NCBI GenBank assembly: GCA_016212515.1
Contig: JACRFZ010000056.1
Span: 1-52,482 of the forward strand
From: Candidatus Melainabacteria bacterium
Lineage (GTDB): Bacteria; Cyanobacteriota; Vampirovibrionia; Obscuribacterales; Obscuribacteraceae
Direction: 5' to 3'
Length of the DNA: 52,482 bases
Shown one piece after another: positions 1 through 8,321 of this stretch. The stretch's first letter is position 1. Each line of letters starts with the position of its first letter. Made by a program: the position numbers and the translations under genes. The notes under the pieces are model-generated. The model saw nothing but the letters and a program-made list of their open reading frames with translations. It had not been told where the DNA came from and did no database searches.

Positions 1-114
1 ATGAGTGTCGTTGCGTTTGCTGCTTTTGAGCACATGTTTGCCCGTGTCATGGACGCCGTGGCAAACCTGGCATGAAATAGTTGCCTTAGGGTCTCCCTTA
101 CTGATCTTGTCCAT
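1..114 (-). CDS. CxxCH heme-motif protein, N-terminal fragment
   Basis: Reading leftward from an ATG at 112-114, 38 codons run off the window edge. The start has a good Shine-Dalgarno (GGAAAGGAG, a few bases upstream), and an in-frame TAG lies ten codons further up, so the start is fairly secure. Residues 15-19 are CQVCH, a c-type heme attachment motif, followed by several further His residues that could act as distal ligands. No signal peptide is visible before the motif: the N-terminus is short and polar (MDKISKGDPK). A periplasmic cytochrome would need a leader, so either the motif binds zinc or heme in another setting, or export occurs by another route. Only the N-terminus is available, so the family cannot be named. 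Confidence 0.6.
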   Translation of the reverse strand, partial: MDKISKGDPKATISCQVCHGVHDTGKHVLKSSKRNDTH

Positions 115-359
115 AACTTTCTCCTTTCCCTGAGCCTCCTTTCTCTAACTTAAGTGTATTTCCTTATCCCTTTATCAGCTATCGGTCAGTAAGCTGATCC
201 TTTGGAATATTGTTAAGCAGTTCGACAGCCCATATTTCTGCCTTCTCGGGGCTCGGCGGTCCCAAGCGGGGGAGCCCGTGGCTGACGCGAGAGGAAGACC
301 TTTAGCTGCGCTGGTCGGGTTTGAAATCACTAAGGTTTCCAACCCCTTAAATAGATACA

Positions 360-1253
360 ATGGATAGTTGTGAAGTGGTGGAAAAGTTAACACAGATGGC
401 AAAGTCTCAGCAAATCAAATACGTACCCAAGCAGCCCCAACCCAAGGTGGAAGCGCCGGTTATGCCGGAACTGTCCGACTCCAAGAATAAGACCTGCTAT
501 CAAATTTTCTGGGGGGTGCTGGTCGGCGGTGAGCTGCTCAGTTTGACCATGATTTACTTCGGTGTACGTTCGCTTATGGAGTCGGCGGGGTCCGAACCCA
601 ACTGGACTGCCATTGTGCTTGCTTCCGTGATGATCATCTTTGCCTTAATTACGGCTGTGGGTAGTCTTCGGGCTGCTCTGGTGATGGCCGTGATGATGGC
701 CGCCCGCACTTATTCTTATGAAGCCTGCGGCAAATTCTGTGAGAAAGCTATTTCCCTGCGATCCTTGATTCCCGGCGGAGTGGCCTGGGCCATTCAGACC
801 TTGCTGGAGTTTAAGGTGCAGAAGGGCGAGTTCGATGAAGTAATAGCCGTCGGCACCAGGGAGTACGAGGCCGCCCTCGCCAAGAACGCTAAAGAATATG
901 GCTATGGCAGTGTTTGTGCTTGTGTGGGTACCGCTTATTCCATGCGTTCGGAACTACATAAGGCAGCCGAATGGTTGGAGAAGTCTGCAGCTCAGTACAA
1001 AGCCATGTTCGCCAGCCTGGAGAAGGACAAGAAGGTCGCTAAGATTCCGGGCGGTGCCGACAACGTGTATCTACGTTATGCTGAGAGCCTGCTTGGTCTC
1101 AGCGGTACTTACCTGCGCCTGAACGATAAGCGCAATGCCAAAGAGCGGCTTTCTTCGGTTTATGAGATCACCAAAAAGGTGAAGGATTGTCCCGAGAAAG
1201 AAGTGCTGCTGAAAAGGACACAAGAGATTAGCAAGCATCTCAAACACTGGTAA
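360..1253 (+). CDS. Membrane-anchored TPR-like protein
   Basis: The 297-residue product has a polar, Pro/Lys-rich N-terminus, then two hydrophobic segments (about residues 48-69 and 82-116). A helical, repeat-like domain of about 180 residues follows, with Ala/Tyr/Leu spacing typical of tetratricopeptide repeats (from about residue 120 to the end). It is probably an inner-membrane protein with a soluble scaffold domain. The annotated ATG has no clear ribosome site; an in-frame ATG at 396 (MAKSQQIKY) is a reasonable alternative. The next gene begins four bases after the stop, so the two are probably co-transcribed. No enzyme motif is visible and the substrate or partner is unknown. Confidence 0.7.
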   Translation: MDSCEVVEKLTQMAKSQQIKYVPKQPQPKVEAPVMPELSDSKNKTCYQIFWGVLVGGELLSLTMIYFGVRSLMESAGSEPNWTAIVLASVMIIFALITAVGSLRAALVMAVMMAARTYSYEACGKFCEKAISLRSLIPGGVAWAIQTLLEFKVQKGEFDEVIAVGTREYEAALAKNAKEYGYGSVCACVGTAYSMRSELHKAAEWLEKSAAQYKAMFASLEKDKKVAKIPGGADNVYLRYAESLLGLSGTYLRLNDKRNAKERLSSVYEITKKVKDCPEKEVLLKRTQEISKHLKHW

Positions 1254-1257
1254 CTAA

Positions 1258-2055
1258 ATGACCCGGCGTCTTCTTCCCCTCCTCTCCTGTCTCCTTCTGT
1301 CACTATTCGCTCCTGTGGGTGCGGAAACCTTGCAGTTGGGCATCGAGCATTCGGAATATTTGCCTCCCATTTCACAGGATAGCGGTACAGACCAGAGCAG
1401 GCATCCGGTCTCGCTGTTAAGCTCCAATGCGACTAGATACGGTGCCCAGCAGTACTATCAGAGCAGACCCCAGAAGATGGTGGAATGGTTCCAGATTCCC
1501 GCCTGGATGGCCGGTACCTGGAGCAAACAGGGGGATGTGACGGTTAGCGCCACAGACCTGGTCACGGGTTACCGCTCCAATATCAATCAATGGACGGACA
1601 ATCGGATGACCGTCTCTTTTGGTCATCAGATTGATAGAAGCGGCGCCATCTGGCAGGCTAACATTTTGCCCGCCGAAACTGATTCTATGTCCGGGGCAAA
1701 GAGCGTGCGGTTTATTGCCGTGGCAAGGAAGTGTGAAAGGTTCTCCCCCAGCGAGCTGGTTACCCGCACCCATTACATAATTACTGAAAGCTACGGAGCC
1801 ACAGGGCAAATTTGTGAGCAGTTTCAGCAAGAGTCTTTGAACGATTACACCATGCTCAACACCGGTGAGTTGATCAATCGTAGCTCCAACAGAGTTTTCA
1901 CTTATGCCGGTCGGCCAACTCGCGACGGTAATCTGGAGAGCCGCTTCAACAAGCTGGCTGGTTTCAGCCCTCGCAACGAACTGGACGGCGTTGACCTGCG
2001 TAGTGCATTTGTCAATTTTCTGGCCTCTCAGGGGCGCCCAGACCTGGCTCCCTGA
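1258..2055 (+). CDS. Secreted protein of unknown function
   Basis: This 265-residue protein starts with a clear Sec signal peptide: Arg-Arg, a Leu-rich core, then a likely cleavage after PVGA near residue 22. The mature part has a PAWMAGTW segment followed by alternating beta-type sequence, reminiscent of small lipocalin-like or beta-barrel domains that open with a Gly-x-Trp. I cannot assign a family. There is no own Shine-Dalgarno and the start lies four bases after the preceding stop, which suggests translational coupling to the TPR membrane protein. The pair may form one envelope unit. Confidence 0.7.
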   Translation: MTRRLLPLLSCLLLSLFAPVGAETLQLGIEHSEYLPPISQDSGTDQSRHPVSLLSSNATRYGAQQYYQSRPQKMVEWFQIPAWMAGTWSKQGDVTVSATDLVTGYRSNINQWTDNRMTVSFGHQIDRSGAIWQANILPAETDSMSGAKSVRFIAVARKCERFSPSELVTRTHYIITESYGATGQICEQFQQESLNDYTMLNTGELINRSSNRVFTYAGRPTRDGNLESRFNKLAGFSPRNELDGVDLRSAFVNFLASQGRPDLAP

Positions 2056-2335
2056 TCGCAATTATCGGCTCTTTCTGCATTGTTGCGGCTGATAAGGGAA
2101 GGGACGGTATTTTATTTTCTCCTGTTGGCAAGCTCTTGAAGCGCCCGTAAAATTTGAGTTATAGAATCTTGCTTTGTTGTCAGGCGGAAGAAGAGCGGCA
2201 CGGTAATTTGCTAGGATGATATTCAGAGGGGGGTCCTGACACCATTTTTAGCTCCGGTCTTCCAAACAAAGACTTTTCCAGGATTGTCCCCTCACCAATT
2301 TTTGTTCAACCGAAGAAATTCTAGAAAGACACTGA

Positions 2336-2455
2336 ATGAAGTTAGTTCTCTACTCCCTTGCGGCAGCTATACTTACTCTCGCCGGTATGAGCGCCGTGGT
2401 GCCGGCAGCCGATGGATTTGAAGATGGGAGCGGTAGCGAACAGCATATTGACTGA
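2336..2455 (+). CDS. Possible 39-residue secreted peptide
   Basis: The gap 2056-2490 holds no long gene. Within it, ATG at 2336 opens a 39-codon frame that encodes a near-ideal signal peptide (MKLVLYSLAAAILTLAG..., likely cut after VPAA) followed by only about 15 acidic residues (DGFEDGSGSEQHID). A weak GAAAG lies upstream. It may be a real small secreted peptide or the surviving N-terminus of a decayed secreted protein. The rest of the gap shows nothing I can identify. Confidence 0.35.
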   Translation: MKLVLYSLAAAILTLAGMSAVVPAADGFEDGSGSEQHID

Positions 2456-2490
2456 TTCTTCAGTGGGTTTAGCACCCTGGGGTAAGCTTC

Positions 2491-3099
2491 GTGAAAGAAC
2501 TGGACGTTCGTCGCATTCTCTATCAGACTGAAATCAGAAAGGTCCTCAAAGAAAATCCGCGTCAGCGGGTAGTGGATGAACTGGAGCTTTCCCGTGGTGA
2601 AGTGCGGGTTGATCTGGCTGTGATTGGCGATATTTTGCATGGCTATGAGATCAAAAGCGAGAAGGATAATTTGGAGCGGCTGCCCAGGCAGACGCTTTAT
2701 TACGGTCGGGTTTTCGAAAAGATGACTCTCGTGGCCCATGAACGCCACGTGGAAGACGCCGTAAAGATTGTGCCCGGTAACTGGGGACTGATTGCCGTGG
2801 GCAAACGAGACGGCAAGCCTTATGCCAGCGAAATCTGGCCGGCAAGGCTCAATTATGAGCTGGACCCCCTGGCGCTTGCTCAGTTGCTCTGGCGTGATGA
2901 AGCCCTGGAACTGATGGAATACTTCGATCTGGATCGCGGTCTCAAGAGCAAGCCTCGCAAGGTGCTCTGGCAGGCGCTGGCCTCAGGCTTGACCCTGGAG
3001 CAGTTGAAGACCTTTGTATGCTTCAAACTACGTACTCGCAAGGGTTGGAAGCGGCCCAAGCGAGTCAAATTGGTGGAAGAATTCAGTTCGCCGCTCTGA
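2491..3099 (+). CDS. sce7726 family protein (nuclease-like fold)
   Basis: The 202-residue product matches the sce7726 family pattern: an RxxVDELELSRGEVRVDLAVI strand, then HGYEIKSEKDNLERLPRQ and a Tyr shortly after. The spacing D38 ... E54-x-K56 is that of a PD-(D/E)xK nuclease core, which is how this family is usually interpreted; its substrate is not established. The start is GTG at 2491, right after an in-frame TAA, so translation cannot begin earlier. The tail is basic (RTRKGWKRPKRVK), consistent with nucleic-acid contact. It converges on the OmpR-type regulator with only 10 bases between stops. Members often occur near mobile or defence loci, but nothing here shows this is one. Confidence 0.7.
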   Translation: MKELDVRRILYQTEIRKVLKENPRQRVVDELELSRGEVRVDLAVIGDILHGYEIKSEKDNLERLPRQTLYYGRVFEKMTLVAHERHVEDAVKIVPGNWGLIAVGKRDGKPYASEIWPARLNYELDPLALAQLLWRDEALELMEYFDLDRGLKSKPRKVLWQALASGLTLEQLKTFVCFKLRTRKGWKRPKRVKLVEEFSSPL

Positions 3100-3109
3100 A
3101 GAACTTGCT

Positions 3110-3790
3110 CTATCTGGATTTGAGACGGTAACCGATGCGAGGAATGTTTTCGATCATCGAATCACTCTCGGCCGTATCTCCATCCAGGGCTTTGCGCAGG
3201 CGCTTGATGGCGGTTCTGAGGGCATCGGTGCCGGATTCCGAATCTGCGTTCCAGACCCTCATCATGAGTGCTTCCGTGCTGTATACCTTGTCCGGGTTGC
3301 GCATGAAGAATTCTAGAAGAGAAAAGTCTTTGGGTAGAAGATGCAGTGGTTGCCCGGCTTTCGTGACGGTGTGCTTGGTGGGATCAAGCTCCAGATCACC
3401 GACTTTGATGGCATTGGAGACCATCATGGCCGGTCTGCGCATCAAGGCTCTCAGGCGTGCGGAAAGCTCCTTCATAGCAAAGGGCTTGGTCAGATAATCA
3501 TCGGCGCCGGCGTCGAAACCCTGTTCCTTGTTTTCCACATGGCCCCGGCCCGTGAGCATCAATACCGGCGTCATGCCGCTCATATTGCGATAGCGCTTGA
3601 GAATTTCCACACCTGACATGCCTGGAAGCTCCCAATCGAGAATAATTAGATCGTAATCGCCCTGTCGCAAGTACTCCCAGCCAAGGGCACCGTCATGCAC
3701 CAGCTCCAGGGTAAAGTTCTCGCCGACGAGCCATTCTTTCACCATGGTGGCGAGGTCTTTGTCGTCTTCTACATAGAGAATTTTTGGCAT
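3110..3790 (-). CDS. OmpR-family response regulator
   Basis: The receiver domain (about residues 1-115) has the acidic pocket E8-D9-D10, phospho-acceptor D52 in LIILDWELPG, T80 and K102 in the DDYLTKPF motif. A C-terminal winged helix follows (about 130-225), ending in the typical IRTVRGIGYRL-like motif (here IENIPRIGYRL). I start at the ATG at 3790 (MPKILYVEDD) because it fits the family and has an AGGA upstream; an upstream ATG at 3817 would add nine unrelated residues. It is divergent from the histidine kinase at 3929, with about 140 bp between, so that kinase is the likely partner. The output is transcriptional control of unknown genes. Confidence 0.88.
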   Translation of the reverse strand: MPKILYVEDDKDLATMVKEWLVGENFTLELVHDGALGWEYLRQGDYDLIILDWELPGMSGVEILKRYRNMSGMTPVLMLTGRGHVENKEQGFDAGADDYLTKPFAMKELSARLRALMRRPAMMVSNAIKVGDLELDPTKHTVTKAGQPLHLLPKDFSLLEFFMRNPDKVYSTEALMMRVWNADSESGTDALRTAIKRLRKALDGDTAESDSMIENIPRIGYRLKSR

Positions 3791-3928
3791 CGTATTATCC
3801 TGGGCAGGGCAATTCAAGAATGACTATAAATGATGACGGTTTCGAGATTCGACTATAAACTATGGCAGATGTCTATGGAAGATTTTCTGGATGCAAAGTG
3901 TCTCTCATTTTATTGACCGGTTAGTTAA

Positions 3929-5737
3929 GTGAAGCTTTCACTAACCTCTAAAGCGATAATTCTAATATCCATGCCCCTGATTTTTGAGGTCGGCTCTGCT
4001 TTTCTTTTGCTTGATTTGCAGAAACAGGCGGAGGAGGAGGCCGAGCGTGCCAATCATTCCCGGGCTGTATACGACAAGATAAATTCCATCAGCAAAGAAA
4101 TATATGAAGTATGGAACACGGCCTCTTCCGTCAGCCGCAGTTCCATGCTTACAACCTCCTTCCTCAATCAAAGCTATAAGAAGACTTTCGGTCATTTGCG
4201 CAAACAGTACCAGGAACTGGTCAGTCTCTCCGGTACCAAGTCCAAGCTGGCCGGTGCCGTCGGCGAAGCCATCAAGGCTCTTGATGATGCTGAAAAGATC
4301 TTGGATTCCACCTGCGAGGAACTGCGTTCGGGTAAGTACGACGAAGTTTTCGCCAATCACAAGGTGAAGGAAAAGAACCTCAAGGATCTCTATTTGAAGA
4401 TGCTTTCGCAGGAGTTTTATCTGGCTGAGCAGGAGGAGGAGAAACTGCTCAAAGATAGCCCCATGAGATTGCGGCAGTATCGCCAACGTACCATCAATAT
4501 CTTCCTTATTGCCCTTGCTGGTAACGTAGTCTTCAGTCTCATCCTGGCCGTCTTCCTGGTGGGGCGGGTTACCAATCGCCTCGGGCACCTGAGCTACGAA
4601 GTGCGTAAACTCGGCACCGGGCGCCCCATAAGTGCGCCGCTTTCCGGTAGCGATGAGATTGCCGGTCTGTCCAAAGTGCTTTCCACCATGGCGGTTGAGC
4701 TGGATACCCTTTTGCGGCAGCAGGGCGCCATTGTTGCCAATGCTCGTGATACCATCTGCGCCATTGATGATAAAGGTTGCTTTACGGCCATGAATCCGGC
4801 CGGCGAGAGGCTCTTTGGTTATTATGCAGATGAGTTAAGGGCTTCTCGCTTTGTCGAGTACGTGTACGCTGCCGACAAGGAGAAGGCTCTCAATTGGTAT
4901 CAGACCCTGCGTTCCGGCGCCAGTGGCGAAGAGGTGGAACTCAGGATAGAGCGAGAAGACGGTGCGGTGGTGACGGCTCTCTGGAGCGGCCAGTGGTCTG
5001 AGGCCGATCGCAGTCTCTTTTGTGTTATTCACGATATCAGTGAGCGTAAGGAACTGGAGCAGGCCAAACAAGAGCTGACGGCCATGCTTACCCATGACTT
5101 GCGGACTCCGTTAACCACCATACAGGCCTGCCTGGAGATGTTGGAAGCCGGTCGGCTCGGTAGCTTGAATGCCAGAGGCGTTGAGCTTGTGCAGGTTGCC
5201 GATCGCAATGGTGCCCGCATGATGAATCTCATCAATGACTTGCTGGATATTGAAAAAATCAAGTCTGGCACGATGTCTCTCGAGCTGGCCCCGGTAAGAA
5301 TTGCTGATATGTTCCAGGAAGTGGATCTCAATTTGAGCCAGTGGATGAAGGAAAGCCGTATTGCTCTCAAGCTGCAGCAGACTGAGCTTTGTGTGCTTGC
5401 CGATCGAGACAAGATTTGCCGGGTGCTCTTTAATTTGGTGTCCAATGCCATCAAGTTTTCTCCACCTGGTTCCCGCATCTCGCTGTCTACTTTGCGTGAG
5501 GGCCACTGGGTCAAAATCAGTGTTACCGATCAGGGACCGGGCATTCCCCCCGATCAACTAGAGCTCATATTTGAACGCTTTGCCCAGGTCAGTTCCGCCG
5601 AGCATAAGGGTAAGGGTGGTTCCGGCTTAGGCCTTGCTATTTGCCGGGCCATAGTCAATTTGCATGGTGGAAAAATCTGGGCCACCAGCTCCCTTGGTCT
5701 GGGCACCACCTTCTATTTCACTCTGCCGGTGGCCTGA
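3929..5737 (+). CDS. Membrane sensor histidine kinase (HAMP-PAS-HisKA)
   Basis: This 602-residue kinase has a first membrane segment at about residues 8-30, a helical Glu/Lys-rich extracytoplasmic sensor (31-187), a second membrane segment (about 189-212), HAMP (213-265) and a PAS domain (266-375). The dimerisation domain has phospho-acceptor His389 in MLTHDLRTPL. The ATPase has an N box around N502/N506, a DQGPGIP G1 box and a GGSGLGLA G2 box. All catalytic motifs are intact. The start is GTG with a weak ribosome site. It is divergent from the OmpR-type regulator at 3110-3790, its probable substrate. The helical sensor resembles four-helix-bundle (CHASE3/Tar-like) ligand domains; the signal is unknown. 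Confidence 0.87.
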   Translation: MKLSLTSKAIILISMPLIFEVGSAFLLLDLQKQAEEEAERANHSRAVYDKINSISKEIYEVWNTASSVSRSSMLTTSFLNQSYKKTFGHLRKQYQELVSLSGTKSKLAGAVGEAIKALDDAEKILDSTCEELRSGKYDEVFANHKVKEKNLKDLYLKMLSQEFYLAEQEEEKLLKDSPMRLRQYRQRTINIFLIALAGNVVFSLILAVFLVGRVTNRLGHLSYEVRKLGTGRPISAPLSGSDEIAGLSKVLSTMAVELDTLLRQQGAIVANARDTICAIDDKGCFTAMNPAGERLFGYYADELRASRFVEYVYAADKEKALNWYQTLRSGASGEEVELRIEREDGAVVTALWSGQWSEADRSLFCVIHDISERKELEQAKQELTAMLTHDLRTPLTTIQACLEMLEAGRLGSLNARGVELVQVADRNGARMMNLINDLLDIEKIKSGTMSLELAPVRIADMFQEVDLNLSQWMKESRIALKLQQTELCVLADRDKICRVLFNLVSNAIKFSPPGSRISLSTLREGHWVKISVTDQGPGIPPDQLELIFERFAQVSSAEHKGKGGSGLGLAICRAIVNLHGGKIWATSSLGLGTTFYFTLPVA

Positions 5738-5824
5738 TTCTCTAAGTCGAAGGTGTATATGCCTTGCTTCTACTTTAAATATGCGAACAAGAGCGCTTCG
5801 ATATAAAAATCGGAAAGAAAAAGG

Positions 5825-5853
5825 TTGACTACCATACGGCTGTATGGTTTAAT
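5825..5853 (+). promoter_or_regulatory. Promoter with perfect palindrome in the spacer; candidate LexA operator
   Basis: TTGACT (5825-5830) and TTTAAT (5848-5853) form a -35/-10 pair with exactly 17 bp between them. The spacer is filled by a perfect inverted repeat: ACCATAC (5831-5837), GGCT, GTATGGT (5842-5848). An operator here would occlude RNA polymerase. The cassette downstream, imuA-imuB-dnaE2, is LexA-controlled in many bacteria, so this is the natural candidate for the SOS box of this lineage. It matches neither the Gram-positive nor the E. coli consensus. No second copy was noticed in the window. Confidence 0.6.
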
Positions 5854-5907
5854 TTCTTCATCGGGGAAATGCAATTGTGAATTAGAAAGGAGGCTATAGC
5901 GCTGGCT

Positions 5908-6699
5908 ATGGTCCAAGTTGGTGTCGCTAATTTAAGACGTGAGCTTGAGCAGCTATTTCCTGGGAAATGGCTTTCCGCAAAGGAAAGCGCCAGGGTGCTC
6001 AAGTCTGGGGTGGAGTCGCTTGATGCGGTTCTTTCTCCTGTTCTTATCCGGCGACACATGTCTGAATGGGTAGGGTCTGCTTCTTCTGGGAAAACAACGG
6101 TCTTAAGAACCATCTGTGCGAATTGGTGCGCAACCGGCCTGAATATTATTTATATAGATACTTTTGACAGGTTGCTTGCTTCCGATTGGGCCCTGGTGGG
6201 CACTGAGAATAAAGGGCGCTTCTGGGTTTTAAGAAGTGGAGATTGTGCTGATTTGGATGGTCAGACCAGATACGGTCAGCATCACAAGTACGATTATGTG
6301 AAGAATGCGCTGTGGGCCTGTGAGCAATTGATTCGCTCTCACGCTTTTGATGTGGTCATTCTTGACCTGGCGGACAGAGGAGTCATCACGAGCAATATTA
6401 ACGCTAGATTGAAGAGGTCCCTGGAGCGATCCAATGCCTCTCTTGTTGTGCTCAGGGATGATGACTCCACTTCCTCTTCTTTTGCCGGTTCGGGCGGTAG
6501 AGTTGATTTCAATTTTATCGAGCCCATTAAGGTAGAACAGGGCGTCAGTGGTCCGGTGGCAATCGTGCCCACCATCAGGAGCAATGTCTTTAAAGCCGGT
6601 TTGTCTAAAAGCCTGGAGGTAAGTGTGGCTCCTTATGTACCGAATCGCCTGTTTACGCATTCCCCGGTTCCCGATCGTCGTACATCAAAAAAGGGATGA
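5908..6699 (+). CDS. imuA: ImuA, RecA-like mutasome component
   Basis: The 263-residue RecA-like protein has Walker A GSASSGKTT (residues 56-64) and a Walker B-like strand FDVVILDLAD (D153). ImuA works with ImuB and DnaE2 in SOS-induced, error-prone translesion synthesis. The assignment rests on the fold motifs and on being first in a three-gene imuA-imuB-dnaE2 array. A strong AAGGAGG at 5887-5893 sits 14 nt from the ATG, too far for usual initiation; an in-frame CTG at 5902 would be at 8 nt. The 3' end overlaps imuB by about 65 bp. Regulation is probably through the palindrome at 5831-5848. Confidence 0.85.
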   Translation: MVQVGVANLRRELEQLFPGKWLSAKESARVLKSGVESLDAVLSPVLIRRHMSEWVGSASSGKTTVLRTICANWCATGLNIIYIDTFDRLLASDWALVGTENKGRFWVLRSGDCADLDGQTRYGQHHKYDYVKNALWACEQLIRSHAFDVVILDLADRGVITSNINARLKRSLERSNASLVVLRDDDSTSSSFAGSGGRVDFNFIEPIKVEQGVSGPVAIVPTIRSNVFKAGLSKSLEVSVAPYVPNRLFTHSPVPDRRTSKKG

Positions 6700-8320
6700 G
6701 CTTAAAGGCAAGCCTTTCGTCTTGCTTGCCGCAGATCAATCATCCAAAACAAGTTTAAGTAAAGACAGCAATATTGGTAGATGCAAAATTATTCTCTGCT
6801 CCCCGGAGGCGAGTAGAGAGGGCATTGTGCCGGCTATGACCTTTACTGAAGCAAGGGCAATTTGTTCGTCACTTATCTGGAGGGCTTATGATGACAAGTT
6901 ATACAAGAATGCGCAGAAGAAATTGGCGCGAGAGCTTATCGCGCTCTCCCCAAGAGTCAGTTGCGCTGAGCCTGGCATCTTCTTCATCGATGCTGAGGGA
7001 CTTGGTCGCCTGGGCGGCGAGGGCAAGCTTTGTCGAGATTTACTTAAGTTGGCTAGCTGTCATGGTTTTGTTGACGGCCGGGTCGGCATCGCTAGTTGCG
7101 CTTTTGCAGCGCGTATAGCCAGTGCCGGTACGAAAAAACGCTGGACAATGGTCCCTCCCGGCCAGGACGTGCACTTTATGGCACCACTTTCCATCGATCT
7201 CTTGCCTCTGGCGGCAGAGTCGAGAGCCAATCTCCACGGGCTGGGAGTAAAAACTATCGAACAATTTTTGGCTCTACCGAGACCGGCTTTCGTGGGGAGG
7301 TTTGGTGACGATGTGCTTAGAGCTTACGACCTGGCTTCCGGTCTGGATTCTTTCAGTCCCACGTTGCCGGAAGTTGATAGGGTTTTTCAGTGTGCCTTTG
7401 ATGTTGGTTCCTCTATGGATTCTCTCAAGGAGACACTTTTCGTTCTGAAGAGCATGCTCGACCGCCTCACGGCCGCTCTGCGCACGCAAGGCTTTGTTGC
7501 CGAGGAGTTGACGGCTCGCTTCCTTAATGATGATGAGCTATTTGAAGATCGCCTCATCAAACTTTTACGTCCGTCCAATAACAGCCGCTTCCTTCTCGAT
7601 GTATTGAGGCTCTCTCTGGAGTCGAAGCCGCTTACCCGTGAGTTTACCGCTGTTCAACTTGTGGTTTCTCGTTTTAGCAAAGAAGTCTTTGAACAGATTT
7701 CCGTTCCGAATAATGAAAAGGAGGTGCGATTAGATGATAGTGAGTCCATTACTTTGTTGATGCAGCGGCTTACGACCAGGCTGGGAGAAGATGTCCTTGT
7801 GCGTCCTGTGGCAAGTGATCATTACACTCCTGAGGCTGCCGGGTTCTGGCAGCCGGTGCTGACTAGAGCCAATCCCGCTTGCTTACTGCCTGTTGATAGA
7901 GACTATGTAGATCGTTATTTGGGCTCTTATGCCCCTGGAAAGGATAGCTTAATGCCCGGTCTGGTACTTAAGCGTCACGTGCCGGCTATGCCGGTTTTTG
8001 TACAACTAACCGAAGAAAGCCTTGGTCAGGGACCTCTTGAGAGTTCTTTGCCTACGGCTGTCACCTATAAAGGACAGTGGTATCGCATAAGCCGTATCAC
8101 CATACCGGAACGTATTTCCGGTATGTGGTGGGAGGTGCCTGTTCGTAAGTCCTACTATGTCGCTCTATTGGAGCGGAAGGAGTTGTCTTTAGCAGCCAGA
8201 AATATCAGAGAGTTCGGCAGGAAGGGAAAATTGCAGACAGTATTGCCTTCTTTTATGACTGTTCTTTTGGTCTTTGATCATCAAGAGCGCAGCTGGTTTG
8301 TGGAGGGTGTATTCGACTGA
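6635..8320 (+). CDS. imuB: ImuB, inactive Y-family polymerase-like protein
   Basis: ImuB is the hub of the mutasome, bridging the sliding clamp, ImuA and DnaE2. The product (about 561 residues) follows the Y-family layout: an N-terminal strand MYRIACLRIP that lacks the catalytic Asp of active Y-family polymerases, a palm with CAEPGIFFIDAEGL, a helix-hairpin-helix (LHGLGVKTIEQFLALP), and a C-terminal little-finger region. I prefer ATG 6635 because homologues begin directly at this strand; GTG 6623 is an alternative that sits too close to the GGAGG at 6615-6619. The gene overlaps imuA and ends one base before the dnaE2 start region. I did not find a canonical clamp-binding QLxLF-type motif. Confidence 0.85.
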   Translation: MYRIACLRIPRFPIVVHQKRDELKGKPFVLLAADQSSKTSLSKDSNIGRCKIILCSPEASREGIVPAMTFTEARAICSSLIWRAYDDKLYKNAQKKLARELIALSPRVSCAEPGIFFIDAEGLGRLGGEGKLCRDLLKLASCHGFVDGRVGIASCAFAARIASAGTKKRWTMVPPGQDVHFMAPLSIDLLPLAAESRANLHGLGVKTIEQFLALPRPAFVGRFGDDVLRAYDLASGLDSFSPTLPEVDRVFQCAFDVGSSMDSLKETLFVLKSMLDRLTAALRTQGFVAEELTARFLNDDELFEDRLIKLLRPSNNSRFLLDVLRLSLESKPLTREFTAVQLVVSRFSKEVFEQISVPNNEKEVRLDDSESITLLMQRLTTRLGEDVLVRPVASDHYTPEAAGFWQPVLTRANPACLLPVDRDYVDRYLGSYAPGKDSLMPGLVLKRHVPAMPVFVQLTEESLGQGPLESSLPTAVTYKGQWYRISRITIPERISGMWWEVPVRKSYYVALLERKELSLAARNIREFGRKGKLQTVLPSFMTVLLVFDHQERSWFVEGVFD

Positions 8321-8321
8321 T

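Noticed and set aside
1417..2061. Long minus-strand frame opposite the secreted protein
   Set aside because: The + strand has a signal peptide and operon context; the minus frame has no recognisable domain.
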